DNA of 64,000 nt from Bittarella massiliensis (ex Durand et al. 2017) (GCF_017566145.1 NZ_JABFCL010000001.1:124001-188000); one strand, 5' to 3'. Shown: positions 44,173 to 55,049, numbered from the stretch's first letter. Translations and numbers: made by a program. The notes: generated by a model from the letters alone, not told the origin.

Positions 44173-44931
44173 CTACAAATACTTCTGTGCGGTGATGCCG
44201 AGGCGGCCCTTTTTGGTGGGCCCGCCCACGGCGGTCAATACAAATCTCCCCGCCCCGCGGACGGAGAGGACGTCTCCCTCTTCCAGCGGCTCGGAGGGAG
44301 AGAGCACCTCCCGGTGGTTGAGCTGTACCTGGCCGGACTGCACCAACTGGGTGCAGCGGCCCCGGCTCTGGCGCAGCAGAACACCGAGCACCCCGTCCAG
44401 CCGCAGGGAGGCCACCGTCCCCCCGATCTCCTCAAAGCGCTGGGGAGGCACCTGGTCCATTTTTCCCTCTTCTACGCGCACCCCAACGCGCCCCACCTTT
44501 TTGATCTCCAGGGCCAGGGGGGCGGCGTTTTGGTGCAAAAAGGCCACCGTCTCGCCCTCTCCCACAAAGATGTCGCCCACCAGCCGGCGCGCAATCTCCA
44601 GCGAGAGAAGGGCCCCTAAAAAATCCCGGTGGGTGAGCGCGTCCTGTCGGCGGTAGAGAAAGCGCAGGGGGCGGATGGGAAAGCCCCCCTCCCCGATGGG
44701 CGGGCCGCCGCTGATGGTCAGCACCGTCCGACGGCAATCGGGATGGCCGCCGAAAAAGCGGTGCTCCACCTCGGTGTGGGCGGCGAGCATGGGGGCGCAG
44801 AGCAACCGCTGCCGCTCGTCGAGAAAGTAGGTGCTCTTGCAGGCGCTGCGGGCGTAGCAGCTCTCCACCATCTCTTCAATTCCCCGCAGAAAGAGGTTCT
44901 CCCCCTCGTCTGCGGGCAAAACAGCGCGCAC
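44173..44931 (-). CDS. YlmH-type RNA-binding protein with S4 domain
   Basis: 252 residues. The N-terminal part (ESCYARSACKSTYFLDERQRLL, FLGALLSLEIARRLVGDI) is the YlmH fold; an S4 domain lies at about 190-240 (LLRQSRGRCTQLVQSGQVQLNHREV). YlmH binds ribosomal RNA or the 50S subunit and has been linked to ribosome rescue. The GTG at 44931 is 5 bp after the sepF stop with only a weak site. Confidence 0.9.
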   Translation of the reverse strand: MRAVLPADEGENLFLRGIEEMVESCYARSACKSTYFLDERQRLLCAPMLAAHTEVEHRFFGGHPDCRRTVLTISGGPPIGEGGFPIRPLRFLYRRQDALTHRDFLGALLSLEIARRLVGDIFVGEGETVAFLHQNAAPLALEIKKVGRVGVRVEEGKMDQVPPQRFEEIGGTVASLRLDGVLGVLLRQSRGRCTQLVQSGQVQLNHREVLSPSEPLEEGDVLSVRGAGRFVLTAVGGPTKKGRLGITAQKYL

Positions 44932-44935
44932 CTTT

Positions 44936-45409
44936 TTAGAAGAAGATGCCGTTGTTTTCCAGCTCGTCCATCAAATCGCCCACCAGGTCTACATTGTAGG
45001 GGGTGATGATGAAGGTGCTGTTGGCGACCCGCTGAATCTGGCCGTTATTGGCATAGGCCACCCCGCTGAGAAAATCCACCAGCCGGCGGGAGATGTCCTT
45101 GTTGGTCCCCTCTAAGTTGAGGACCACCGTCCGCTTGGCGTTGAGGTGGTCGGCCACAGCGGAAGCATCTTCAAACTTCTCGGGCTTGACCAAAACCACC
45201 TGCAGCTGGGCGGTGGTGTTGATGTTCACTACCTTGTTGCGCTTGGATGCCACTTCATCGTATCCCACGACCGTCGTCTCCTCCTGTTTCTTGGCAGAGG
45301 GGGTGCTGCTCAGAAAATCCACCTCGCCGGTGCCCTCAAAATCGTCCTCATATCCCTCTTCGTCGGAGTCCATCCCCATGAAGTCTTTAAACTTGTCGAC
45401 CAAACCCAT
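44936..45409 (-). CDS. sepF: Cell division protein SepF
   Basis: 157 residues. An amphipathic membrane-binding N-terminus (MGLVDKFKDFMGM), an acidic linker, then the SepF core (VVLVKPEKFEDASAVADHLNAKRTVVLNLEGTNKDISRRLVDFLSGVAYA). SepF anchors FtsZ to the membrane. It follows yggS and precedes ylmH, the usual order. Confidence 0.97.
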   Translation of the reverse strand: MGLVDKFKDFMGMDSDEEGYEDDFEGTGEVDFLSSTPSAKKQEETTVVGYDEVASKRNKVVNINTTAQLQVVLVKPEKFEDASAVADHLNAKRTVVLNLEGTNKDISRRLVDFLSGVAYANNGQIQRVANSTFIITPYNVDLVGDLMDELENNGIFF

Positions 45410-45423
45410 TGTCCTGTTTCCTC

Positions 45424-46114
<691 letters not shown>

Positions 46115-46131
<17 letters not shown>

Positions 46132-47374
46132 CGTAGAGGTCCTTCCCTTCCACAAATACTTCATCGTAGAGCTCCAGGTAGCGGACGGTGGTCTCCTCCC
46201 CTGTCTCCTCGTTTTTGACCGTCTCTTCAGGGGTGGCGGCCTGTTCCACCAGCAGGTAGTCCCCCTCTTCCACCAATACATTGACCCGTTTGAAGCGAAC
46301 GGTGCCGCCGTCTTTCACGTAGACGCCCTTGACCCCGTTTTCCACCCGCAGGGCCTGGGCGGGCACCCGCAGGCCGCCCAGCCGCTTGTTGCTCAGACGG
46401 ATGTTCTGAATGCGCAGGTTGACCAGATCCTTGGTGATGTAGTCACAGCGCAACACCACCAGATTCTCTCCCCCTTCGCCGGGGGTGATGCGTTCCACCA
46501 CCACCGGCACCTCCTCGTTGTAAGCGCCCAGGAACTCCACGTAGAGGGTGGCCCCCTCCTTGACCCAGCGCAGCTTTTCGTCGGGGAGGATGCAGGCCAC
46601 ATACCAGTCAAAGTCCTTGACCAGCTTGCCCAGAGGGTTGCCCTCCACGGCGGCCGGCTGGCTCTTGCCGTCGAGGATGTCCTGTACCTGGGCGGCGGTC
46701 ATCCCCTCCAGCGCCTGGGGGGTCAGCACCTCTTCGTAGCCGTCCACCGCACTGGAAAAATAGCCGGAGGCGGGGGCGTATTCGTAGGAGACCTTGCCCC
46801 CCAGCTGGCTGTTGAGGCTGTCGATCTGGCTCTGCAGGGCGCTCATCTGGGCGGTGTAGTCCACCGCCTGGCCGGTGGCCGCCTGACGGCGGCTGATCTG
46901 GGCCAGCAGTTGGTTTTTGTAGTCGGCGCTCTTGGCGTAGTTGCCGCCCTGAAACTCCCCTTCCATCTGGGCGATGGTCTTGCCGATCTGGGTACCCAGA
47001 GCCGAGGGATCGGTCACCGAGGTGGATAGGGTGCTGGACTCCTTGAGCATATCCAGTTCTCTCTGCAGGGCGCGCACCTTGCTCACCAGGGCCGAATCGC
47101 TCTCGCTGGCGTATACTTCAGAGATCAGTTCCCCCCCCGACACCTTGGAGCCGTCGGTGAGGGAGTAGTTGAAGTAGCCCTCCTGGCTGGCGCGCAGGAC
47201 CTGCGCGTCCCGGATGGCCAGTCCCTTGGTAGTGGCGGACGAGCTCATCACATAGCTGACGGCCACCTCGGTCTTGTTGCGGTTGAAGTAAATCTGAAAG
47301 GCCTGCACCCCCACATAGAGGATGAGCAGCAGGCAGAGGCCGGCAATTCCCAGCCATTTGAGCACCTTTTTCAA
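46115..47374 (-). CDS. HlyD-like membrane protein at the division cluster
   Basis: 419 residues. One membrane segment at 7-27, an N-terminal barrel-sandwich part (ASQEGYFNYSLTDGSKVSGGELISEVYASES), a coiled-coil hairpin at about 95-195, and a second beta part. It resembles the HlyD-type periplasmic adaptor proteins that lie upstream of yggS-sepF in many Clostridia; with no outer membrane the function is unclear. The start is TTG at 47374 after GGAAGGGG. Confidence 0.75.
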
Positions 47375-47402
47375 CGCGTTTGCCCCTTCCTTTCTCTCCC
47401 GG

Positions 47403-48350
47403 TCAGCCCTCTAGGTGACAGCGGGCAATCTCCATCGCCCGCTGAAAGATCTCTTCGTCGGTGGTTTGCTCCCCCGCGTCGATCCAGTGGATGGATCGAT
47501 TTCGCCGAAACCAGGTCAGCTGCCGTTTGGCGTAGTTGCGGGTGCGCTTTTTCAGGTTCTCCAGCCCCTCTTCCAGGGTGCAGTTGCCCTCAAAATAATC
47601 GGCCAGCTCCTTATAGCCAATGGCCTGTTGGGCTGTCTGGTACTCCCGCCGCTCGGTGTAAAAGGCCAGCGCCTCGGAGATGAGGCCCTGCTCCACCATC
47701 CGGTCCACCCGCCGGTTGATGCGGTTGTAGAGCAGTTCCCGGTCGCTGTACTCGATCCCCAGGTAGCAGGCGTCGTAGAGCTTGGGAGTGGCGGCGGCCT
47801 GCTTTTGCAATTCACTCATCTTCTGGCCGGTGACCTCCATGGTCTCCAGAGCCCGGAGCACCCGGCCAGTGTTGTTCTGGTGGAGTTTTTCAGCCAGCTC
47901 CGGGTCCAGGGCGGCCAGCTTGCGGTACATCTCCTCCGGCCCCTGGCAAGCCAGCTCTTTTTTCAGCCGGGCCCGCACCTCCTCGTCCACCCTCGCGTCA
48001 TCAAAGCAGAGGTTGCCCACCAGGGCGTCCACATAGAGGCCGGTCCCCCCGGCCACGATGGGCAGGCGACCCCGTTCGGCGATGCCGGCGATGATCCGTT
48101 TGGCGTCCACCACGTAGTCGGCCACGCTGTAACGGCGGGTGGGGGGGACAAAGTCGATCAGGTGGTGGGGCACCCCCTCCATCTCCTCCGGGGTGGGCTT
48201 GGCGGTGGCGATGTCCATCCCGGTGTATATCTGCATGGAATCGGCAGAGACGATCTCTCCGTCGAGGGCTTTGGCCAGTTTGACCGCCAGCGCCGATTTG
48301 CCTGACGCCGTCGGCCCCACCACGGCCAAAATCTTCAGCGGCTTCTCCAA
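47403..48350 (-). CDS. miaA: tRNA dimethylallyltransferase MiaA
   Basis: 315 residues. The P-loop GPTASGKSALAVKLA, the SADSMQIYTGMDIATAKP motif and the VAGGTGLYVDALV motif are standard. It transfers dimethylallyl to A37 of tRNAs reading UNN codons. The start is TTG at 48348-48350, 7 bp before the mutL stop region, giving the usual MEKPLK-type N-terminus. MiaA and MiaB act in the same pathway; miaB is 6 kb away. Confidence 0.95.
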   Translation of the reverse strand: MEKPLKILAVVGPTASGKSALAVKLAKALDGEIVSADSMQIYTGMDIATAKPTPEEMEGVPHHLIDFVPPTRRYSVADYVVDAKRIIAGIAERGRLPIVAGGTGLYVDALVGNLCFDDARVDEEVRARLKKELACQGPEEMYRKLAALDPELAEKLHQNNTGRVLRALETMEVTGQKMSELQKQAAATPKLYDACYLGIEYSDRELLYNRINRRVDRMVEQGLISEALAFYTERREYQTAQQAIGYKELADYFEGNCTLEEGLENLKKRTRNYAKRQLTWFRRNRSIHWIDAGEQTTDEEIFQRAMEIARCHLEG

Positions 48351-48356
48351 CTCAAA

Positions 48357-50390
48357 TCACAGCCTTCCAAATAATTTCTCGATGTCCTTCTTGGTCTGCT
48401 CGATGACGATCGGCCTGCCGTGGGGGCAGTACTTGACGATGTCGTAGCGGTAGATGTCCTCCATCAGCTGCTGCAGCTCGTACTGGGTGGAGCGGTTGCC
48501 CCCCTTGATGGCCGCCCGGCAGGCGATGGAGTTGAAGAGCCAGTCGATGTGGGAGGCGCTGACCTCCTGCTCGCCCTTGGCAAGATTGGAGGCCACCTCC
48601 TCAAAGATGCCGGCAATGTCGCAGTTTTGAAGGAAGGAGGGGATTTCCCGCACCACCATGGCGCTGACCCCCAACTCCTCGGCGATGAAGCCGGCGTTTT
48701 GCAGCAGTTCCCGGTGCTCGAGCACAGCGCTGATCTCCTCCGGCGCCAGGGTCACGGCCACCGGCTCCAGGAGGATCTGGCGGGCGATCTGCCGGTACTC
48801 CCGCTTGAGCCGCTCAAAGAGGATGCGCTCGTGGGCGGCGTGCTTGTCCACGATGAAGAAGCGGTCCTCGGTGCAGGCGAGGATGTAGGTGTGAAAGAGC
48901 TCCCCCACCACAGTGGGCACCTCGCCCTCTGCCCCGCCCGCCGAGGGGGCCGCCCACTGCAGCTGCCCGTCCTCCTGCGCCACCGAGTCGGCGGGGGCGC
49001 TGAGGGCAGCAGGGCGGGGCGAGGCCGGACGGACGGAGGCGGTTTCGGGGCGGCGCTCCCCTTTGGCGGAGAAGATGCCGGACAGGCGGGTGGGCTGCTG
49101 CGAGGCTGCTTTGGGCGCAGGCCGCTCTGTGGCCGGGGCAGGGCGTTCCCCCAGGGTTTCGCCGCGCAGGGCGGCGCTGCGGCGCAGCAGATCGGCGGCA
49201 GCGCCGCTCACCCCAATGCCGTAGCGGCCGTCCGGGGTGCGGGGCGCGGCGGCGGTGCTGTGCAGCTCCCCCGTGCCCCGCGCGGCGCTTTCCCCGGCGA
49301 AGGGGGCTGCAGGGCGCCAGCCGCCTGCCCCCTTTTCCAGCGGCAGCGGCTGCTCCGCCGCCTTGGCCCGGCCCGGAGAGAGGGCCGCCGTCCGGTCGGA
49401 AAAATTGAGGATGGCGCTCTTGGCGGCGGTGTAGACGGCGCGAAAGACGTCGTTTTCGGCGGCAAAGCGCACCTCGATCTTGGCTGGGTGGACGTTGACG
49501 TCCACCAGCTCGTTGGGCATCTCGATGAAGAGGAAGCAGGCGGGAAATTTGCCCGCCATCAGCACATTTTTATAGCCCTGTTCCAGAGCGGCCATCCCGG
49601 TCTTGGTCTTGACGAACCGGCCGTTGACATAAAAGTGCTGCAGGGTGCGGTTGGACTTGGCGTACTGGGGCTTGGAGATGTAGCCGCTCACCCGGTAGGG
49701 CGGGGCCTCGTGGCTCACCTCAATGAGGTTGTCCGCCACCGACTTGCCGAAGAGTTCGCGGACGGCGTCCTTCAGCCGGCCGGTGCCGGGGGTGTGCAGC
49801 TTGTCCACCCCGTCGCGGATAAAGCGAAAGGAGATCTGCGGGTGGGAGAGGGCGGTCTTCTGCACCACCGACTCCACCGCGTTGCCCTCGGTGACGTTCT
49901 TCTTTAAAAATTTCATCCGCGCCGGGGTGTTGTAGAAGATGTCCCGGGCGATGATGGTGGTGCCCTGAGGACAGCCGGCGTCCTCGCACTCGCCCCCCAC
50001 CCCGCCCTCGATGCAGTAGCGGGTGCCGAGCTGGCTGTCGGGGGTGCGGGTCAAGAGCTCCACCCGGCAGACCGCGGCGATGGCGGCCAGCGCCTCTCCC
50101 CGGAAGCCCAGGGTGCCAATATGGCCCAAGTCCTCCTCGCAGGCAATCTTGCTGGTGGCGTGGCGGAGAAAGGCAGTGGGCACGTCCTCCCTGCCGATGC
50201 CGCCGCCGTTGTCGGTGATGCGGATGAGGCGGATGCCCCCCTCCCCGATCTCCACCGTGATGGCGTTTGCCCCGGCGTCAATGGCGTTTTCGATGAGCTC
50301 TTTTACAATGGACGACGGGCGCTCCACCACCTCTCCGGCGGCGATGAGTTCCGCCACATGGCCCTGCAACAGGTTGATCTTACGGCCCAC
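48357..50390 (-). CDS. mutL: DNA mismatch repair protein MutL
   Basis: 677 residues. GHKL ATPase motifs lie in the N-terminus (ENAIDAGANAITVEIG, DNGGGI, GFRGEAL). A disordered Ala/Pro-rich linker is at about 330-480, and the C-terminal dimerisation/endonuclease domain follows, containing DKHAAHERILFE. The DQHA-type motif supports nicking activity, as in organisms without MutH. The GTG at 50390 follows GGAGGGAGGG. It lies 46 bp behind mutS. Confidence 0.95.
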   Translation of the reverse strand: MGRKINLLQGHVAELIAAGEVVERPSSIVKELIENAIDAGANAITVEIGEGGIRLIRITDNGGGIGREDVPTAFLRHATSKIACEEDLGHIGTLGFRGEALAAIAAVCRVELLTRTPDSQLGTRYCIEGGVGGECEDAGCPQGTTIIARDIFYNTPARMKFLKKNVTEGNAVESVVQKTALSHPQISFRFIRDGVDKLHTPGTGRLKDAVRELFGKSVADNLIEVSHEAPPYRVSGYISKPQYAKSNRTLQHFYVNGRFVKTKTGMAALEQGYKNVLMAGKFPACFLFIEMPNELVDVNVHPAKIEVRFAAENDVFRAVYTAAKSAILNFSDRTAALSPGRAKAAEQPLPLEKGAGGWRPAAPFAGESAARGTGELHSTAAAPRTPDGRYGIGVSGAAADLLRRSAALRGETLGERPAPATERPAPKAASQQPTRLSGIFSAKGERRPETASVRPASPRPAALSAPADSVAQEDGQLQWAAPSAGGAEGEVPTVVGELFHTYILACTEDRFFIVDKHAAHERILFERLKREYRQIARQILLEPVAVTLAPEEISAVLEHRELLQNAGFIAEELGVSAMVVREIPSFLQNCDIAGIFEEVASNLAKGEQEVSASHIDWLFNSIACRAAIKGGNRSTQYELQQLMEDIYRYDIVKYCPHGRPIVIEQTKKDIEKLFGRL

Positions 50391-50436
50391 AGGCCCTCCC
50401 TCCTCTTCTCTTTAAAATCATTTTTCCCGCCAGGCC

Positions 50437-53040
50437 CTACTCCCTGGCGATCTTCACCAACTCGTAGAGGAAATTGAGGGCCTCGATGGGGGTGTAGGCG
50501 TTGGGGTCGATCTCCCGGACCTTCTGCACCAGGGCGCTCTCCACCGCCGAGGAGAAGAGGTCGGGCACCGCCTCCTCCTGCGGGGCGGTCGGCGCGGCGG
50601 TCTGGGGGGCCTGGGCCTCCAACGAGGCCAAAATCTCCTTGGCCCGCTCCACCACCGCGCCGGTCACCCCCGCCAGTTTGGCCACCTCGATGCCATAGCT
50701 CTCGTCGGCCCCGCCGGGGACAATCCGCCGCAGGAAGGTGATGTCGTCCCCCCGCTTCTTCACGGCGATGTTGTAATTTTTCACGTTGGACAGGGCCTTC
50801 TCCACCTCGGTGAGTTCGTGGTAGTGGGTGGCAAAAAGGGTCTTGGCCCCCAACTTTTTGGGGTCGGCGATGTACTCGATCACCGCCCGGGCAATGCTCA
50901 TCCCGTCAAAGGTGGAGGTGCCGCGGCCGATCTCGTCTAAAATCAAGAGACTCTGCTTGGTGGCGTTGTCCAGTATGTAGGCCACCTCGCTCATCTCCAC
51001 CATGAAGGTGGATTTGCCGGCCGACAGGTCGTCGGAGGCGCCCACCCGGGTGAAGACTGCGTCCACGACGCCGATCTCCGCCGCCGAGGCGGGGACAAAG
51101 CAGCCCACCTGGGCCATGAGGGTGATGAGGGCCACCTGCCGCATGTAGGTGGATTTGCCGGCCATGTTGGGGCCGGTGATGATGGCCACCAGATTGTCCC
51201 GCCCGTCCAAAAGGGTGTCGTTGGGGACAAAGGGCACATCCTTTTGCAGCTGCTCCACCACCGGGTGGCGGCCATCCCTGATCTGGATGCGGCTGCCGCC
51301 GGTCACCTGGGGCCGGCAGTAGCCGTTGCGGGCAGACACCTCGGCAAAGGAGCAGAAGACGTCCAGCCGGGCCAGGGCCTTGGCGGTGGCCTCCACCTCC
51401 TCAATGCGGGCGGCGATCTCCTTGCAGACGCCGTCGTAGAGGGTGCGCTCCAGGGTGATGATGCTGTCGCTCGCGCCCAGGATGCGGTTTTCCAGCTCCT
51501 TGAGCTCCTGGGTGATATACCGTTCGCAGTTGACCAGGGTCTGCTTGCGGATAAAGCCGTCGGGCACCAGTTCGGTCTGGGACTTGCTGACCTCGATAAA
51601 ATAGCCGAACACCTTGTTGAAGCCGATCTTCAGGTTGCGGATGCCGGTCTCCTCTTTCAGGCGAGCCTCCATCTGCATGAGGATGTCCTTGCTGTTTTCG
51701 ATCAGGTCCCGCAGCTGGTCCACCTCGGCGTTATAGCCCCGCTTGATGACCCGGCCGTCCTTGAGACTCACCGGCGGGTCGTCTTCAATGGCCCGGTCCA
51801 CCAGCTCTTTGATCTCGGGCAGTTCGCTGATTTGCAGGTGGCACTCCGCCAGGGCGCTGCTGTGCAGCTCGGCCAGCAGTGTCCGGACAGGGGGGAGCTG
51901 TTGTGCTGTAAAGGAGAGCGCCTTTACTTCTTTGGGAGAGGCGCTGCCGTAGACGATGCGGGACATCAGCCGCTCCACATCGGCGATGTGGGAGAGGTGT
52001 TCGGCAATGTCGGCGCGCGCCGAGGGTTGATTCACCAACTCCTCCACCGCATCCAGCCGCTTTTCGATGTGGACGATGTTTTGCAGCGGCTGTTCCAGAT
52101 AGCTGCGGATGAGCCGCTTGCCCATGGCGGTGCGGGTGCGGTCAAGCACCCAGAGCAGGCTGCCCTTCTTCTCCCCCCGGCGCATGGTCTCGGTGAGTTC
52201 TAGGTTGCGGCGGGTGTTGATGTCCAGGTTCATGTACTGCTCACAGCGGTAAAACTCCAGTTCCCGGATGCGAGAGACCCCTTTTTGCTGGGTGTGGTCC
52301 AGATAGTGCAGCAGGATGGAGAGGGCCAGGGTGCACTCCTCCCTGTCCTCGAGCTGCAAGTCGGAGAGGGAGATGGCGTCGAACTGGGCGAGGATGCGTG
52401 CCTCGTTTTCCTCGCTGCCAAACTGGTCGCCCACCAGCTTGACCACCCGGCAGCCAATGGCCTCCTTCACCGCCTCCAGGTGGTATTTCAGCTGGAGGGA
52501 ATTTTGGCAGAGGAGGATCTCACTGGGGGAGAATTTCCCCAGCTGGTCCACCAGCTTCTGGCGGACATCCCGCCCCCGCAGTTCGGTGACCAGGCACTCT
52601 CCGGTGGAGACGTCGGCAAAGCAGACCCCGCAGCGGTTTTTCCCGGTGGCCACGGCACAGAGATAGTTGTTCTTCCCCTCCTCCAGCATCCCGCCCTCCA
52701 GCAGGGTGCCGGGGGTGTAGATGCGAATGACCTCCCGCTCCACCAAATTGGGGCCCTTGGTGGGCTCGCTCATCTGCTCGCAGACGGCCACGTTGTACCC
52801 CTTTTTCAGCAGCCGCTGAATGTAGGCCTCGCAGCTGTGGTAGGGCACGCCGCACATGGGGGCGCGCTCCTCCTGGCCGCAGTCGCGGCCGGTGAGGGTC
52901 AGCTCCAGCTCTTTGGAGGCCTTGATGGCGTCGTCAAAGAACATCTCGTAGAAGTCACCCAGGCGAAAAAAGAGAATTTCGTCTTTGTGCTGCTCCTTGA
53001 TGTCCATGTACTGCTGCATCATCGGTGACAGTGGTGCCAT
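50437..53040 (-). CDS. mutS: DNA mismatch repair protein MutS
   Basis: 867 residues, standard length. N-terminal mismatch domain with FFRLGDFYEMFFDDA, a connector and lever, then the ABC-type ATPase with Walker A GPNMAGKSTYMRQ, signature STFMVEMSEVA and Walker B LLILDEIGRGTST. It recognises mismatches and recruits MutL. The ATG at 53040 follows GGAGAGG. Confidence 0.97.
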   Translation of the reverse strand: MAPLSPMMQQYMDIKEQHKDEILFFRLGDFYEMFFDDAIKASKELELTLTGRDCGQEERAPMCGVPYHSCEAYIQRLLKKGYNVAVCEQMSEPTKGPNLVEREVIRIYTPGTLLEGGMLEEGKNNYLCAVATGKNRCGVCFADVSTGECLVTELRGRDVRQKLVDQLGKFSPSEILLCQNSLQLKYHLEAVKEAIGCRVVKLVGDQFGSEENEARILAQFDAISLSDLQLEDREECTLALSILLHYLDHTQQKGVSRIRELEFYRCEQYMNLDINTRRNLELTETMRRGEKKGSLLWVLDRTRTAMGKRLIRSYLEQPLQNIVHIEKRLDAVEELVNQPSARADIAEHLSHIADVERLMSRIVYGSASPKEVKALSFTAQQLPPVRTLLAELHSSALAECHLQISELPEIKELVDRAIEDDPPVSLKDGRVIKRGYNAEVDQLRDLIENSKDILMQMEARLKEETGIRNLKIGFNKVFGYFIEVSKSQTELVPDGFIRKQTLVNCERYITQELKELENRILGASDSIITLERTLYDGVCKEIAARIEEVEATAKALARLDVFCSFAEVSARNGYCRPQVTGGSRIQIRDGRHPVVEQLQKDVPFVPNDTLLDGRDNLVAIITGPNMAGKSTYMRQVALITLMAQVGCFVPASAAEIGVVDAVFTRVGASDDLSAGKSTFMVEMSEVAYILDNATKQSLLILDEIGRGTSTFDGMSIARAVIEYIADPKKLGAKTLFATHYHELTEVEKALSNVKNYNIAVKKRGDDITFLRRIVPGGADESYGIEVAKLAGVTGAVVERAKEILASLEAQAPQTAAPTAPQEEAVPDLFSSAVESALVQKVREIDPNAYTPIEALNFLYELVKIARE

Positions 53041-53074
53041 TTTTTACCTCTCCATCCAATCAAAGTGTGCGAAA

Positions 53075-53130
53075 GAAAAAGGGGCGGCGCAGCCCTCCCC
53101 CGCCGGGGAGAAGCCGCCCGCCGCGCCCCG
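53075..53130 (-). terminator. Terminator between the YmcA-like gene and mutS
   Basis: A GC-rich stem-loop with CTCCCC/GGGGAG inner stem, followed on the minus strand by TTTTTCTTT. Some read-through into mutS is possible. Confidence 0.65.
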
Positions 53131-53131
53131 C

Positions 53132-53542
53132 TTACTGCCCGCAGCCGGAGCAGGAGGAGCAGTTGCCGCCACAGCCGGCGGCGCTCACGTCGATCTCGTC
53201 AGGATCCTCGCCGTTGATGGCCATCATCAAAATGGTGTTGATCTGGTTGGCCAGCTTGTCCACCTCGTCCTTGGCGGCGCTGAAGGCCAGCATGTGGGGG
53301 TTTTTCATGATCTCGGCGTAGAGGGTGCGCATCTCGGCGTTGAGCTGGTCGATGCGGGCTTTGTCCTTCTCGCTCTTGCTCATCTCGGCGTTGAGGTTCA
53401 TCCGCACCAGGTTGAACTTGCCGATGGCAGCCCCCAGCTCCTTGTCCTCGTCGTTTTGCTGCTGGGCCAGCTGCAGGGCCAGGTAGCGCTCGTCCTTCTG
53501 AATCTCCTTGGCCAACTCTCTGGCCTGTGCGATAATATCCAC
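53132..53542 (-). CDS. YlbF/YmcA-family protein with C-terminal cysteine cluster
   Basis: 136 residues, mostly helical. The family core is DIIAQARELAKEIQKDERYLALQLA and the long second helical hairpin. The C-terminus ends GCGGNCSSCSGCGQ, four cysteines in twelve residues. In Bacillus, YlbF, YmcA and YaaT form a complex with 4Fe-4S clusters that affects RNase Y and sporulation. The neighbours miaB upstream and mutS downstream match the ymcB-ymcA region of Bacillus. The start is GTG at 53542, correctly spaced from GGAGG. Confidence 0.85.
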   Translation of the reverse strand: MDIIAQARELAKEIQKDERYLALQLAQQQNDEDKELGAAIGKFNLVRMNLNAEMSKSEKDKARIDQLNAEMRTLYAEIMKNPHMLAFSAAKDEVDKLANQINTILMMAINGEDPDEIDVSAAGCGGNCSSCSGCGQ

Positions 53543-53630
53543 TGTAAAATCCTCCACTCTCCTCCCCGCGCCCTCTGGCGGGCTTTGGGGGGACAAATTG
53601 ATCAATTTTTCTTTTGGGATTGGGGCGGGG

Positions 53631-55049
53631 TTAAACCAGCTCCCCCGCCACCGCCCAGTTTTGCGCCTCGGTGACCTTGACCCGGACAAACTGGCCGCTC
53701 AGGCTCTCGTCTCCGGCAAAGGAGACCACCGTTCCGTGTTCGTCCCGCCCGTTCATCTGTCCGGGCTGCTTGCCGGGGCCCTCCACCAGCACCCGCAGGG
53801 TCTGGCCTACCAGACCCGCAAAGCGGGCGCTGCCGATGGCGCGCTGCACCTCTTGCAGATGGGCAAACCAGCGGCTCTTCTCGGCCGCGGGGACGGGGTC
53901 GTCCATCCCCGCGGCGCGGGTGCCCGGCCGGGGGGAGAAGATGAAGATGAAGAGGCTGGCGTAGCCCACCTCCCGCACCAGTTCCACCGTCTGCAAAAAC
54001 TCCTCTTCGCTCTCACCGGGGAAGCCGACAATGATGTCGCTGGTAAAGGTGACGCCGGGGATGGCCGCCTTGGCATAGGCGATCTTTTCCAGGTAGCCGG
54101 CCCGGTCGTAGTGGCGGTTCATCTCCCGCAGGACCCGGTCACTGCCCGACTGCACCGGCAGGTGGATGTGGCTGCAGATCTTTTCTTCTCTGGCGATGAG
54201 GTCTAGGAGCTTGTGGGTGATGTCCTTGGGGTGGGAGGTCATGAACCGCACCCAGAAGTCGCCGGGGATGCGGCAGATGCGCGCGAGCAAATCCGCAAAA
54301 TCGCAGGATTCCTCCAGCCCTTTGCCGTAGCTGTTGACGTTTTGCCCCAGCAGGGTGATCTCTTTATACCCGGCCTCCACCAGGCCGCGCACCTCGGCCA
54401 CCACGTCTTCGGGGCGGCGGCTGACCTCCCGGCCGCGCACCAGGGGCACCACGCAGTAGGAGCAGAAATTGTCGCAGCCGTACATGATGGGGACCCAGGC
54501 CTTGACCGACCCGTCCCGGCGCACCGGCATCCCCTCGACGATCGCGTTCTCCCCCTCCTCGGCGTCAAAGACCCGGGCGGGGCTGCCCTGCCGCCCCCGC
54601 AGCACCTGGCAGAGGTTTTGGGGAAAATTTTGCAGGGCGTGGGTGCCAAAGACCAAATCCACAAAGGGGTAGCTGCGGCGGATGCGCTCCTGCACCGGCT
54701 TTTGCTGCATCATACAGCCGCACAGGCCGATGACCATGCCGGGGTTTTTGGCCTTGTATCCCTTGAGGGCGCCCACGTTGCCGTAGAGCTTCTGCTCGGC
54801 GTGTTCCCGCACGGCACAGGTGTTGTAGATGACCAGGTCGGCCTCCTCCCGGCGCTCGGTGAAATCGTAGCCGATCTCGGCGAGCATCCCCTTGATCTTC
54901 TCCCCGTCGCTGACATTTTGCTGGCAGCCGTAGGAGTGGATGTGGGCCAGGGGCCGCCGGGCCCCGTAAAGGGCGCGGCACTGCTGTCTGGCGGCCTCGA
55001 TTCCCGCTGTGGAAAAGCGGGGAGAAGGCGGGTTTGTTTGGCTCTTCAA
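53631..55049 (-). CDS. miaB: tRNA methylthiotransferase MiaB
   Basis: 472 residues. The N-terminal UPF0004 domain holds cysteines in HSYGCQQNVSDGE, YNTCAVREHAEQ and GLCGCMMQQ. The radical SAM motif is CDNFCSYCVVPLVRGRE, and a C-terminal TRAM domain follows. It adds methylthio to i6A37 made by MiaA. The start is TTG at 55047-55049, 7 bases behind AGGAGG; the ATG 24 bp upstream includes that site and is not the true start. Confidence 0.95.
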   Translation of the reverse strand: MKSQTNPPSPRFSTAGIEAARQQCRALYGARRPLAHIHSYGCQQNVSDGEKIKGMLAEIGYDFTERREEADLVIYNTCAVREHAEQKLYGNVGALKGYKAKNPGMVIGLCGCMMQQKPVQERIRRSYPFVDLVFGTHALQNFPQNLCQVLRGRQGSPARVFDAEEGENAIVEGMPVRRDGSVKAWVPIMYGCDNFCSYCVVPLVRGREVSRRPEDVVAEVRGLVEAGYKEITLLGQNVNSYGKGLEESCDFADLLARICRIPGDFWVRFMTSHPKDITHKLLDLIAREEKICSHIHLPVQSGSDRVLREMNRHYDRAGYLEKIAYAKAAIPGVTFTSDIIVGFPGESEEEFLQTVELVREVGYASLFIFIFSPRPGTRAAGMDDPVPAAEKSRWFAHLQEVQRAIGSARFAGLVGQTLRVLVEGPGKQPGQMNGRDEHGTVVSFAGDESLSGQFVRVKVTEAQNWAVAGELV

